64,000 nucleotides of DNA from DAITQM01 sp039794245 (GTDB lineage: Bacteria; Pseudomonadota; Gammaproteobacteria; Xanthomonadales; Wenzhouxiangellaceae), in assembly GCA_039794245.1 (NCBI GenBank), contig JBDIVS010000011.1:1-64000 (forward strand). Reading direction: 5' to 3'. The notes under the pieces are model-generated. The model was not told the origin of the DNA. It saw only the letters and a list, made by a program, of their open reading frames with translations, and made no database searches. The translations under genes and the position numbers were made by a program. Shown here piece by piece: positions 35,516-43,951 of the stretch (position 1 is its first letter; each line of letters begins with the position of its first letter).

Positions 35516-36507
35516 GCGGCATACTCCAGGAGGCCGCGCCGGCGGTACTCGGCCAGCGCGTCGCCGAGCGATTCGTGAAGCGGCCGGGGCGCAAAGCCCA
35601 GCACCTCGCGCGTCAGGCGATTGTCGAAACGGACCGGAATCCCGGCCAGCCGGACGCCGGCGAGCGGCGCGGCGGGCGGCCGGTGCGTGACGTGGTCGGC
35701 GAGCCATTCCTGGATCACGGCGGTGATCCAGGCCAGCGGATAGGACACCTTGAGGCGTGGCATCCGCCGGCCGCTCAAGCGGCCGAGTAACGCCACCAGA
35801 TCGCCCAGCCGAATATCGTGCGCCCCGAGGATATAACGCCGGCCGGCCGTGCCGCGTTCGGCGGCGAGCCAGTGGCCGTGCGCGATATCGCGCGCATCGG
35901 CCAGGTTCAAGGTGCTGTCCAGCCAGCCCGGCAGGCGGCCGTTCAGAAAGCCGAGAATCATCCGGGTCGGCGGCGTCAGCCAGTGATCGCCGGGGCCGAC
36001 CGGCACCGTCGGGTTGACGATCACGACATCCAGGCCGGCCGCCGCCGCGGCCAGCGCCACCTGTTCGGCGCGCCATTTGCCCAGGCAATACGCCCCGGCC
36101 ATCTCGGCGGCGGTCGTCGTCGTCGTTTCATCGACGATCTGCGGGGCGCGGCCGCGACCCATGGCGATCAGGATCGATTCGGTCGAGGTGTGGACCACCC
36201 GCTCGACGCCGGCGGTACGCGCGGCTTCGAGCACATTTCGTGTGCCCCGCTCGTTGACTTCGATAAAGGCGTTTTTGTCCGGCGCCCAAAGCCCCGACAG
36301 CGCCGCCAGGTGATACACCCGCTTGCACCCGGCAACCGCCGCCTCGACCGCGGCGCGGTCGGTGATCGAGCCTTGGCGGTATTCGACGCCGGCGATCGGC
36401 TCGGGCGGGAATTTCAGATCGAGGACGCGCACCCCCTCGCCGCGGGCCCGCAGCTCGGCCACGAGGTGAGTGCCGATAAATCCCGCGCCACCGGTGATCA
36501 AATTCAT
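35512..36507 (-). CDS. NAD-dependent epimerase/dehydratase (extended SDR)
   Basis: A 331-residue extended short-chain dehydrogenase. It begins MNLITGGAGFIGTHLV (the GxxGxxG NAD site at residues 6-12), has VYHLAALSG and the active-site Thr/Ser with YxxxK in AYCLGKWRAEQ, and VGPGDHWLTPPT. It resembles HpnA and dihydroflavonol-reductase-like proteins that act on nucleotide sugars, sterols or hopanoid precursors. The start is the ATG at 36507; sequence upstream in frame is not conserved. The sulfotransferase-like gene follows with a four-base overlap. Confidence 0.85.
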   Translation of the reverse strand: MNLITGGAGFIGTHLVAELRARGEGVRVLDLKFPPEPIAGVEYRQGSITDRAAVEAAVAGCKRVYHLAALSGLWAPDKNAFIEVNERGTRNVLEAARTAGVERVVHTSTESILIAMGRGRAPQIVDETTTTTAAEMAGAYCLGKWRAEQVALAAAAAGLDVVIVNPTVPVGPGDHWLTPPTRMILGFLNGRLPGWLDSTLNLADARDIAHGHWLAAERGTAGRRYILGAHDIRLGDLVALLGRLSGRRMPRLKVSYPLAWITAVIQEWLADHVTHRPPAAPLAGVRLAGIPVRFDNRLTREVLGFAPRPLHESLGDALAEYRRRGLLEYAA

Positions 36508-36644
36508 TTTTTTAACAACCGGTCGGACATGATCTGCGATTGTAGCGGGATGAAACCCGCAGCGGATTCGTGCGGTCTGATGTTCTGTCGGCCCGCCGCG
36601 TCTCGCCCGGTCGCCGGGTTTTCTCTGGAGAGGAGGATTACACC

Positions 36645-37103
36645 ATGGAAGCACTCGTCAGCCATCGCCGGTTCACCCTCTGGCCGGTCCTCGTCGTTCT
36701 GCTGCTGGCGATCGCCGCGGCGCCCGGCTGCGCCACCAAGCGCCGTACCGGTGCTGTAGTAGGTACTTCGGCCGGCGTCGCGGTCGGGGCAGCGTTCGGC
36801 GCCCAGGCGGCGGTGATCGGCGGCCTGGCCGGCCTGATCATCGGCTCCGAAATCGGCCGCCACATGGACAAGCACGATCGCCACGAAGCGCAGCACGTCC
36901 TCGAACACAACCGCAGCGGCCAGCGGCACGACTGGGTCAATCCGGACAGCGGCCGGCAATATTCGATGACCCCGGATGCCGCCTACAACGGCCCGAACGG
37001 CGAACCCTGCCGGCGTTTCCTGCTGCGCGAAGGCCGCCGCGGCGAAGTGACCGAACAGACTGCCTGCCGCCGCCCGGATGGCATCTGGGAGATTGCCAGT
37101 TGA
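36645..37103 (+). CDS. Glycine-zipper outer-membrane lipoprotein
   Basis: A 152-residue protein with a strong ribosome binding site (GGAGAGGAGG). A signal segment (residues 12-30) ends in a lipobox-like AAPGC, so it is probably lipidated. Residues 35-70 form a glycine zipper (GAVVGTSAGVAVGAAFG, GGLAGLIIGSEIG). The C-terminal part, GRQYSMTPDAAYN followed by CRRFLLREGRRGE, matches the 17-kDa surface-antigen family. Such proteins sit in the outer membrane as structural or stress-related components. Confidence 0.82.
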   Translation: MEALVSHRRFTLWPVLVVLLLAIAAAPGCATKRRTGAVVGTSAGVAVGAAFGAQAAVIGGLAGLIIGSEIGRHMDKHDRHEAQHVLEHNRSGQRHDWVNPDSGRQYSMTPDAAYNGPNGEPCRRFLLREGRRGEVTEQTACRRPDGIWEIAS

Positions 37104-37187
37104 GCCGGGCCGGTTGAGCCGGGGGCGGTTCTGCCGCGCCGTTTGCGTCCGGCCGGCTGACGGCCGCATACGACGGGCCTTTATTCA

Positions 37188-38795
37188 ATGACGAATCTCC
37201 TCAGCCCCTTGCCCGCGGTAACGGCAACCCGGCGAGTCTGGGCCGCATCGGCCAGACTCGCGGCCCCGTTGCTTTTTGCTTTATTCTCCTTTGCCTGTAT
37301 GGCAGTTCAATCTCCCGAGTTTCCCCCCGGCCGCGACTGGCTGAATACCGGCGGCCAGGCGCTACGCCTCGCTGAACTTCGCGGCAAGGTCGTGCTGCTC
37401 GATTTCTGGACCTACGGCTGCGTCAATTGCCTGCACGTGATCCCGATGCTCAAGCGCTTCGAGGCTCGCTTCGCCGCCGAGCTGGTCGTGATCGGCGTGC
37501 ACAGTGCCAAATTCGCCCAAGAAGGGCGGACATCGAACCTGCGCAAACTGGTGCTGCGCTACGGCTTAGAACACCCGGTCGTCAACGATGCCGATTACGC
37601 GATCTGGAACCGTTACGCCATCCGCGCCTGGCCGACCCTGGTGCTGATCGACCCGGCCGGCCGGATCGTCGGCCAGGTGGCCGGCGAGGGTAACGAAGCA
37701 GCGCTGACACAGGCAATAGAACAGGTGATCGCCGAATCCGATCACCGCGGCGAACTCGATCGCACGCCGCGCATCTGGCCTCCCGAACGGTTGGCCGTCG
37801 CCGGTCAGCCCCTGCTGTTTCCAGGCAAAGTGCTGGCTGACGCCGCCGGCGGACGCCTGTTCATCAGCGACAGCAACCACCACCGGATTGTCGTCGCCGG
37901 TTTCGGAGGTGAAGTGCAGGCGGTGATCGGCGGCGGCGAACCGGGCCGTGCCGACGGCGAATTTCAGCGCGCCCGGTTCTTCCAACCGCAGGGTCTGGCA
38001 CTGGCCGGCACCGACATGTTGTACGTTGCCGACACCGAAAACCACCTAATCCGCCGAGTTGATCTCGCCGCGCAGCAGGTCACCACCGTCGCCGGCACCG
38101 GCCGGCAGACCTGGCAGGCGGCGGCCTCCGGGCCGGCCCTGCAAACTGCAATCAACTCGCCGTGGGACGTGCTGTACGACAGTGGCTTGCTGTATATCGC
38201 GATGGCCGGCCAGCATCAGATCTGGGTTTACGACCCCCAGCGGCAGGTGCTAAGCGAGTTTGCCGGCTCCCGGCGCGAGGAACTGCGTGACGGCCCGCGT
38301 CTTACCGCCGGTTTCAACCAACCGAGCGGACTGGCGCTCGCCGACGGCGCGCTTTACGTCGCCGACCCCGAGGCCAGTGCGATCCGCCGCATCGACCTGG
38401 CCGCCGGCGATGCTGTCACCACCCTGGTCGGCACCGGCCTTTTCGACTTCGGCGACCGCGACGGGTCCGGCGCGTCGGCCCTGCTGCAACACCCGCTGGG
38501 GCTCGCAGTATGGCCTGCAACACCGGCATTCCGGCTGCTGATCGCCGACACCTACAACAGCAAGCTGAAATGGCTCGACCCGGAAACCCGGACCGTCACG
38601 ACGATCCCCGCCACCGCCGGACAGCTCGACGAGCCTGGCGGCCTCAGCGTCGCCGCCGGCCGCGTCTGGATCGCCGATACCAATCACCATGCGATCAAAA
38701 TATACGATCCCGATAAAAACGTGCTCACCGAATTGACATTGCACGATCCGGGTGGTTTACTTGAGCACAAACTCTCAAACAATCCAGGGAGTTGA
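37188..38795 (+). CDS. Thioredoxin-like / NHL-repeat protein (NHLRC2-like)
   Basis: A 535-residue protein with an N-terminal membrane or signal segment (residues 22-42). A thioredoxin fold follows (about 50-180) with the CVNC redox motif in FWTYGCVNCLHVIPML and the cis-Pro region AIRAWPTLVLIDP. A six-bladed NHL beta-propeller (200-520) comes next, with repeated LFISDSNHHRIVV, LYVADTENHLIRRVDL, LYVADPEASAIRRIDL and VWIADTNHHAIKIYD. This fusion matches NHLRC2. An envelope location and a thiol-redox role are likely; the substrate is unknown. It lies near the multihaem cytochrome genes but on the other strand. Confidence 0.85.
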   Translation: MTNLLSPLPAVTATRRVWAASARLAAPLLFALFSFACMAVQSPEFPPGRDWLNTGGQALRLAELRGKVVLLDFWTYGCVNCLHVIPMLKRFEARFAAELVVIGVHSAKFAQEGRTSNLRKLVLRYGLEHPVVNDADYAIWNRYAIRAWPTLVLIDPAGRIVGQVAGEGNEAALTQAIEQVIAESDHRGELDRTPRIWPPERLAVAGQPLLFPGKVLADAAGGRLFISDSNHHRIVVAGFGGEVQAVIGGGEPGRADGEFQRARFFQPQGLALAGTDMLYVADTENHLIRRVDLAAQQVTTVAGTGRQTWQAAASGPALQTAINSPWDVLYDSGLLYIAMAGQHQIWVYDPQRQVLSEFAGSRREELRDGPRLTAGFNQPSGLALADGALYVADPEASAIRRIDLAAGDAVTTLVGTGLFDFGDRDGSGASALLQHPLGLAVWPATPAFRLLIADTYNSKLKWLDPETRTVTTIPATAGQLDEPGGLSVAAGRVWIADTNHHAIKIYDPDKNVLTELTLHDPGGLLEHKLSNNPGS

Positions 38796-38851
38796 TCGCA
38801 GGACCCGATAACCTGATTTCTGCAGTATCGTCTTGACTGGGGATGGGCGAT

Positions 38852-39289
38852 ATGAAAGAGAAACTTTCACTGCTCCTGGCGGCACTGGCCGGTATTCTGC
38901 CGGCCTACGCCATGCGCCAGGTATTCGTACTCAATCTGCACCGCCTGCTCCCCCCGGCGCCGGAGGGCTGGATGCTGTCACGCGAGGCGACCCGGGCGTT
39001 CATCACCGATCTGCCGTTTTATATCCACGCCCTCAACAGCCTATCCTGGCTGCTCGCCGCCGCTGCCGGCTGCGTGCTGGCCGTGCGTCTGGCTCCCAAG
39101 GGCCGCCTGCTGCCGGGATACGCTGTGATCCTGATCCTGCTTTATCTGTACGACTGGGCAGCCATGTACTCGCTGTATCCATTGTGGACGATGGCGCTCG
39201 ATATCGCCCTGCTCACCGCCGGCGCCACTGCCGGCCTGGCCCTCGGCCGCCGCTGGTACGCCGCCCGGTACTGCTCGGCGCGGCGGTGA
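38852..39289 (+). CDS. Small membrane protein of unknown function
   Basis: A 145-residue protein. I chose the ATG at 38852 because GGGGATGG lies about six bases upstream; another ATG at 38843 would add three residues. Three to four hydrophobic helices are visible (about residues 5-22, 55-80, 89-110 and 115-135). It is not similar to a family I recognise. It follows the thioredoxin-NHL gene by about 55 bases and may be co-transcribed. It converges on the cytochrome operon. Confidence 0.6.
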   Translation: MKEKLSLLLAALAGILPAYAMRQVFVLNLHRLLPPAPEGWMLSREATRAFITDLPFYIHALNSLSWLLAAAAGCVLAVRLAPKGRLLPGYAVILILLYLYDWAAMYSLYPLWTMALDIALLTAGATAGLALGRRWYAARYCSARR

Positions 39290-39296
39290 TAACAAA

Positions 39297-39318
39297 ACGG
39301 GCCGCTGGTGCGGCCCGT
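39297..39318 (-). terminator. Intrinsic terminator of the cytochrome operon
   Basis: A perfect 9-bp stem ACGGGCCGC / GCGGCCCGT with loop TGGT (plus-strand reading), followed on the minus strand by TTTTGTTA. It lies about 50 bases after the NapC/NirT gene stop. Because the stem is also usable from the plus strand, it may stop the small membrane-protein transcript too, though the plus side has no T-run. Confidence 0.75.
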
Positions 39319-39370
39319 GGCACGTGGCTTTCAATCGTGCCGGTCATTCAGCTCAGTTCTTGCGGCCGGG

Positions 39371-40003
39371 TCATACGCCCTCCGGAAGCTGGTGGGCGAC
39401 GCCCTTGTGGCAATCGATGCAGGTCTTGCCGGTTTTTTCGCGGTACTCGGCCGAGTGCCGGCGCTGCGCGATGCGGTCCTGGGTTTCGGCGTTCATCGCC
39501 TCGTAGCTGTGGCACTTGCGGCACTCCCTGGAATCGGTGGCCTGCATCACGTCCCAGACGATCTGGGCCATTTTGGCGCGGTGCGCCTCGAATTTTTCGC
39601 GGGTGTCGATGCGGCCCAGGAAATGACCGGGCACTTCGTTGAAGGTGGCGCCGATCTTGCGCATCATTTTGGGGACAAAATCGTGCGGCACGTGACAATC
39701 GGCGCAGATGGCGCGCACGCCGCTGGCGTTGCTGTAGTGTGCGCTCTGCTTGTATTCCTGAAAGACATAGGCTTCCATTTCATGGCACGAGGTGCAGAAC
39801 TTCAGCGTGCTGCTCGCTTCGACCACCTTCAGAAAACCGCCGGTCGCCAGCACACTGATGACCACCACGAGATAAGCGCCGATCGGGATGCCCAGCAGAA
39901 AAGCGCGGTGTGGCCGGCGCCATAGCGCGTTCCACCAGCTGCCGCGCCCATTACCAGCCGTTGCCGGCTGCCCGGATGTCGTTTGCTTATTTTTGTTGAC
40001 CAT
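39371..40003 (-). CDS. NapC/NirT-family tetrahaem cytochrome c (CymA-like quinol dehydrogenase)
   Basis: A 210-residue protein with one N-terminal membrane anchor (about residues 35-56) and four CxxCH haem sites: CTSCH, CADCH, CRKCH and CIDCH. The layout FCTSCHEMEAYVFQEYKQSAHYSNASGV is split across the first haem region as in NapC, NirT, TorC and CymA. These inner-membrane proteins oxidise quinol and pass electrons to periplasmic partners. GGGAGCGG precedes the ATG. As last gene of the mtr-like operon it is best read as the CymA-type entry point of the chain; nitrate or nitrite reductase genes are not nearby. Confidence 0.92.
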   Translation of the reverse strand: MVNKNKQTTSGQPATAGNGRGSWWNALWRRPHRAFLLGIPIGAYLVVVISVLATGGFLKVVEASSTLKFCTSCHEMEAYVFQEYKQSAHYSNASGVRAICADCHVPHDFVPKMMRKIGATFNEVPGHFLGRIDTREKFEAHRAKMAQIVWDVMQATDSRECRKCHSYEAMNAETQDRIAQRRHSAEYREKTGKTCIDCHKGVAHQLPEGV

Positions 40004-40040
40004 GATTCCGCTCCCAGTGTCTATCGTTCCCTATTGGCGT

Positions 40041-40667
40041 TCACTCGAACCTCGAACCCTCGCCGGCGTAATATTCGGCCAGCGCCTGCATGTCTTCCGC
40101 GGCCAGTTCCGCCATCACCGGCTGCATCTTCTCCGGCTGCCAGCGTTCGCCGTTCTTGTAGTATTCGAACTGCTCGACGAGATAGTCCTTGGGCTGGCCG
40201 GCGAGGATGCCGGCGTCGTCGAGCGCCAGGCTGCCGCCGTCGGTGTGGCAGCGCTCGCATTTGGCCTCGTGGATGGATTTTCCTTTACCGGCCAGCGCCT
40301 GATCGACAGACTGCTCCGCCGCCGCATACGGCAGCGCCGAATAGTATTCGGCCAGTTCAACCGCGCCGTCCTCGCCGAGTGAGGCGGCCAGCGCGCAATG
40401 GTCTTCGGCTTCCACTTCGCTCTCGTCAGTAAAATGCCTGGCCGCACACGGCCGGGCCTTTTGGCCGAAGATGGCGAGCTGGTTCTCCAGGAAGAAACCC
40501 GAGACACCGGCGATCGTCGGCACGTCGGTCTTGTCGCTGACTCCGCTGTCGTTGTGGCAGACGGCACAGATTCCGGCGGCCTCGGGGGCTTCGGCAGCGG
40601 CATCAGCGGCCAGCAAGACACCACCTGTGCCGCAGACGATCACGATCCATAAAGTGCATATATTCAT
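40041..40667 (-). CDS. Dihaem c4-type periplasmic cytochrome
   Basis: A 208-residue protein with a signal peptide (to about residue 25, LLAADAAAEA) and two CxxCH sites, CAVCH near residue 34 and CERCH near residue 137. Each begins a class I cytochrome c fold, as in the two-domain cytochrome c4. Distal Met candidates lie in KMQPVMAEL. AAGGAGAG precedes the ATG. Its place between the MtrB and NapC/NirT genes suggests it carries electrons across the periplasm, the job done by STC/FccA in Shewanella or MtoD in Sideroxydans. That role is inference. Confidence 0.88.
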   Translation of the reverse strand: MNICTLWIVIVCGTGGVLLAADAAAEAPEAAGICAVCHNDSGVSDKTDVPTIAGVSGFFLENQLAIFGQKARPCAARHFTDESEVEAEDHCALAASLGEDGAVELAEYYSALPYAAAEQSVDQALAGKGKSIHEAKCERCHTDGGSLALDDAGILAGQPKDYLVEQFEYYKNGERWQPEKMQPVMAELAAEDMQALAEYYAGEGSRFE

Positions 40668-40739
40668 CTCGATCTCTCCTTTGCTGACCGTAGGTTAAGG
40701 CGTTTGGCGGGCAAATTATTGCGCTGGGTCAATCGCCGC

Positions 40740-42872
40740 TCATTCGAATGTATAACGCAGGCCGGCGCTGACCACATGGATAGTTTTGTCTGGCGTACCT
40801 TCGCCGAGACTGAGCAATGTCGGCGCGGTCGCCGGATCGACCCCGTCGCGGAAGAAATCGTCCTCGGTCAGCCGGCCGACGAGGTAGGCGAAATACAGGT
40901 TGATGTTCTTGCGCAGTTGGCGCTCGACGGAGGCTTCGAGCGTGAAGCGGTTGGTTTCGAGTTCCGGAAACGGCGGGGCGTTGCCGGTTTTGTCGAGGCG
41001 CACCTCGCCATCCGCTCCGGCATAGCTGAAATCGATCGCGGCACGCACCCATTTGCCGGGCAGATCGGCGAAATTGACGCCGAAGCCGACGGTGTGGAAG
41101 TTGTCGTCGGTCGTTGCGACCCAGGGAAATCCGGTGATATTGTCGGCGCCCCGGATCACCGATTTCAGCGATTCCTTGGCGACGAAGGCGTGGGCAGTGA
41201 TATTGCGGCCGAAGGTCGCCGAAAGATCGAAACCGTAATTCTCGTCCCGCGCCTCGCTGACACCGATCGCGGTGTCGGTGAAATCCTCGTCGGCGATCTC
41301 GGCGTACAGGTCGGCGAACAGGTTGTCCAAAATCGCATAATCAAGCGATGCGCGCAACGAATCGCGTTCCTGCTCGGCGAAATGGAAGCGCCTGAGGCTC
41401 GGGTTTTCCTGCGGCCCGAGGAGCGCCGGGTCGAGGTCGTTGTCGCGGTTCTCACGCTTGAGATCGACGTTCAGGGTCAGGCGGCTGAACAGGGTGGCGC
41501 TGAGTCCTGCCTTATAGGTCTGCGTGTCGGTGTTGTCCACTTCCTGGAAGTTGCGGTCCGTTTCCTGATGTTTGAATCCGGCGTTCAGTTTCAGGAACGA
41601 AAACAACCGGTAATCGAGCGATGTATCGATGCTGAAGCGCTCGTAGCTGAACGGCTCGTTGCGCCGCTCCTCGGTGACGAAGGTGTCGGTGACGACCTGC
41701 AGAAAATCGTGTTGCGGGCTGTCGTTGTCGCGCTCGTCGTAGGCGAACTGGGCGCGGGCGGTCAACCCGGCGAGCGGGCTGCTGGTCAGGCGCAGGCGCG
41801 CGGCTCGAGTTTTGACTTCGCCGTCGAGGTCGGCGGCGGGCAGAACCGGGGAGAGCAGATTGGGATTGAGCGTCGGTGCCAGAAACGCCTGGTCCTGGTT
41901 GTTGAAGCCGAGCGCCAACTGCCCGGCCACCGTCAACCAGCGCGAGCGGCGCCACGAACCGGACAGCGTGATCTGCTGAAATTCGTTGTCGGGTTCCTGG
42001 GCGAGTTCGCCGAGCAATGCGCCGTTGATGCCGGTGAACGGATTTTCAAAGCGTAGTGCATCGTTGTCGTTGTCGAAGATCGACAGGTGATACGCCGTTT
42101 CGATTTCCCAGAAGTCGCGCCGGTAGCCGATTCCCAGATCGACGCGGTGGCTCTCGTAATCGACCGGCGAGGCGAGTTCGATGGCGCGGAAGATAAAGGC
42201 GCCGCCCTGGATCCGGTTGCCCTCCTTGACCGTGCGCCGGTAATCGACCCGGTAGTGCCAGTGTTCGGGAAGCTGGTAGGCGAAGCCGAGCCCCAGTGTC
42301 TCGCGTTCCTGTTTGATATCGATCGGTCTTAGACTGGCCGGCAGCGCGCTGAACTGGTCGGTGGTATCGGCGCGCAGCCAATCAGGCGGCAGCATCTGGT
42401 TCGCCGTACCGGCGCCGAGAAAGATCGTTCGCGTATCGTCGGCGCGGAAATACGGAATCTCGTCATAGGTCAGCCACGCCTTATAAACGCCCTGGCGGCC
42501 GCCGGCGACGCTCAGTTCGCGGCTGTCGATGCCGAGGTCACGGGCTTGAAATTCAATGAAATCGGCGTTTTCGTTGCGATAAAGCAGATCGGCGCTGAAA
42601 TCGCCGAACACGCCGTCTTCTTCCAGGCCGCGGAAATTACCGAACTCAAAGAAATCGTCGGAGACGACCTGCGCGCCGATCAGGATATCGCCGATCAGGC
42701 CATAAGTGAACGGACAATCGCTGCATTGCCAGCCGCTGGTCTCCGGCGGCGGCGGTAGCGCCTCATCACCGGCGGCGGAATCCTGGCCGGCCGCCCGGCC
42801 GCCGATGAGCGCCAAGACGAACACCACGCCAAGTGAAAGCGAAATGCGTTCTGGTTGTAGCGGATTGTTCAT
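40740..42872 (-). CDS. mtrB: MtrB/PioB-family outer-membrane beta-barrel
   Basis: A 710-residue protein with a signal peptide and long alternating beta-strand regions ending in LRYTFE, consistent with a barrel of about 26-28 strands. Near residue 50 it has CSDCPF, the CxxC near the N-terminus typical of the MtrB group. MtrB/PioB barrels sheathe a decahaem cytochrome and carry electrons through the outer membrane. The ATG at 42872 has GGAG seven bases upstream; a TTG two codons earlier is less likely. The decahaem MtrA-like gene ends six to twelve bases upstream, the order mtrC-mtrA-mtrB known from Shewanella. Confidence 0.92.
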   Translation of the reverse strand: MNNPLQPERISLSLGVVFVLALIGGRAAGQDSAAGDEALPPPPETSGWQCSDCPFTYGLIGDILIGAQVVSDDFFEFGNFRGLEEDGVFGDFSADLLYRNENADFIEFQARDLGIDSRELSVAGGRQGVYKAWLTYDEIPYFRADDTRTIFLGAGTANQMLPPDWLRADTTDQFSALPASLRPIDIKQERETLGLGFAYQLPEHWHYRVDYRRTVKEGNRIQGGAFIFRAIELASPVDYESHRVDLGIGYRRDFWEIETAYHLSIFDNDNDALRFENPFTGINGALLGELAQEPDNEFQQITLSGSWRRSRWLTVAGQLALGFNNQDQAFLAPTLNPNLLSPVLPAADLDGEVKTRAARLRLTSSPLAGLTARAQFAYDERDNDSPQHDFLQVVTDTFVTEERRNEPFSYERFSIDTSLDYRLFSFLKLNAGFKHQETDRNFQEVDNTDTQTYKAGLSATLFSRLTLNVDLKRENRDNDLDPALLGPQENPSLRRFHFAEQERDSLRASLDYAILDNLFADLYAEIADEDFTDTAIGVSEARDENYGFDLSATFGRNITAHAFVAKESLKSVIRGADNITGFPWVATTDDNFHTVGFGVNFADLPGKWVRAAIDFSYAGADGEVRLDKTGNAPPFPELETNRFTLEASVERQLRKNINLYFAYLVGRLTEDDFFRDGVDPATAPTLLSLGEGTPDKTIHVVSAGLRYTFE

Positions 42873-42884
42873 CGCCAATCTCCA

Positions 42885-43838
42885 CTAACGGTTCAGCATC
42901 GCGCCGGAAGGATGGTTCGAACCGTGCACCTGCGAGTGGCAGCTCAGGCAGCTTCCGGAGACCAGAAAGACCGAGGGGTCGCCGGACGGCAACTGCTCGG
43001 CCGTGCGCCCGACGCTCGGGTGCCCGGAGCGCGAATGGCACTGCTGGCAGAGCAGCGGCGCGCGGCGGGTCAGGAGCGCCGGGTGGTTCGAGCCGTGCGT
43101 GCGGTGGCACAGCGTGCAATCTTCGGTCACCGGCGCGTGCTCCCACAGGAACGGACCGCGTTTTTCGGCGTGGCATTCGAAGCAGTTTTCGTTAATCGTG
43201 AGCGCCGCGAGCATCGCCTCGTTCGGCGAACCGTGCGCCTGGTGGCAATCGCTGCAGGTCATTTCACCGAAGCGGATCGGATGGCTCGAGGCGCGGTGGA
43301 TCTCGGCGCGCTGTTTGACATGGCAGGCGATGCACACATCTGACTGCTGTTCAGCAGCCATCACCGGATCGTGCCGGACATGCAACTGGTGGCAATCGGC
43401 ACAGCCGACATCCTGCCGCTGGTGTTCCCCGCCCTCCCAATAGCGCCGCCCATCGCCGCGATGACAGTCGAGGCAGAGCTGATCCTGGCGCGCTTTCGAC
43501 CACAGGGCATGGGGGCCGAAGGCGGGCATCGGCGGGCGGCTCTGCCCGAAACGCACCCGCCGGGCGTGATCGCCGCCGGGACCGTGGCAGGCTTCGCACT
43601 GCGTCGAGGCAAATGGCGTCCTGGTATCGGCGGCGACGGCGTGCGGCCCGTCGAAGATCGTCAAAAGGTGTTCGCTGTCATCGCCGCCATGGCAGGACAG
43701 GCAGGTATCGGCGCCGGTCCGGCTGTAATCGGGAGCTTTGCCGGCCGTTTCCGCGGCGGGTGCTGAACCGGGTGCGGCAAGCTGCAAGGCGAACAGCGAA
43801 CAGCCGAACGAGATGGAAATGAAAGTGATGGCCCGCAA
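42885..43838 (-). CDS. mtrA: MtrA/DmsE-family decahaem cytochrome c
   Basis: The protein has ten CxxCH sites: CLSCH, CEACH, CLDCH, CADCH, CIACH, CSDCH, CFECH, CTLCH, CQQCH and CLSCH. Distal histidines occur in the spaced GPHA, HEHQ-like and THGSNHP strings. MtrA forms a haem wire inside the MtrB barrel. I place the start at a TTG (43838) because GGGAGAA lies just upstream and the product then begins with a clean signal peptide (RAITFISISFGCSLFALQLA). The longer frame to 43925 has no such site. The mature protein of about 290 residues matches MtrA, MtoA and DmsE. Confidence 0.92.
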   Translation of the reverse strand: MRAITFISISFGCSLFALQLAAPGSAPAAETAGKAPDYSRTGADTCLSCHGGDDSEHLLTIFDGPHAVAADTRTPFASTQCEACHGPGGDHARRVRFGQSRPPMPAFGPHALWSKARQDQLCLDCHRGDGRRYWEGGEHQRQDVGCADCHQLHVRHDPVMAAEQQSDVCIACHVKQRAEIHRASSHPIRFGEMTCSDCHQAHGSPNEAMLAALTINENCFECHAEKRGPFLWEHAPVTEDCTLCHRTHGSNHPALLTRRAPLLCQQCHSRSGHPSVGRTAEQLPSGDPSVFLVSGSCLSCHSQVHGSNHPSGAMLNR

Positions 43839-43871
43839 CCTGATTCTCCCGACGATGGTTGACCCCTCGAT

Positions 43872-43900
43872 CCGACCCGGCTGGAAGCCAGCCGGGTCGG
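43872..43900. promoter_or_regulatory. Perfect 13-bp stem-loop between the OmcA/MtrC and MtrA genes
   Basis: CCGACCCGGCTGG (43872-43884) pairs fully with CCAGCCGGGTCGG (43888-43900), with a three-base loop. It lies in the 113-base gap between two genes of the cytochrome operon. No T-run follows on either strand, so it is not a classical terminator. It is placed to stabilise the upstream mRNA segment or to set the ratio of the surface cytochrome to the conduit. Confidence 0.7.
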
Positions 43901-43951
43901 GGGTATGCTGCCGGATAGCTCTCATCTCATCCGGCCAGCGTCAGACCAAGA

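Noticed and set aside
39371..40003. Reading the NapC/NirT gene as part of a nitrate or nitrite reductase system
   Set aside because: No napA, nrfA or nirS-like gene is in the window, and the gene is inside the mtr-like operon.
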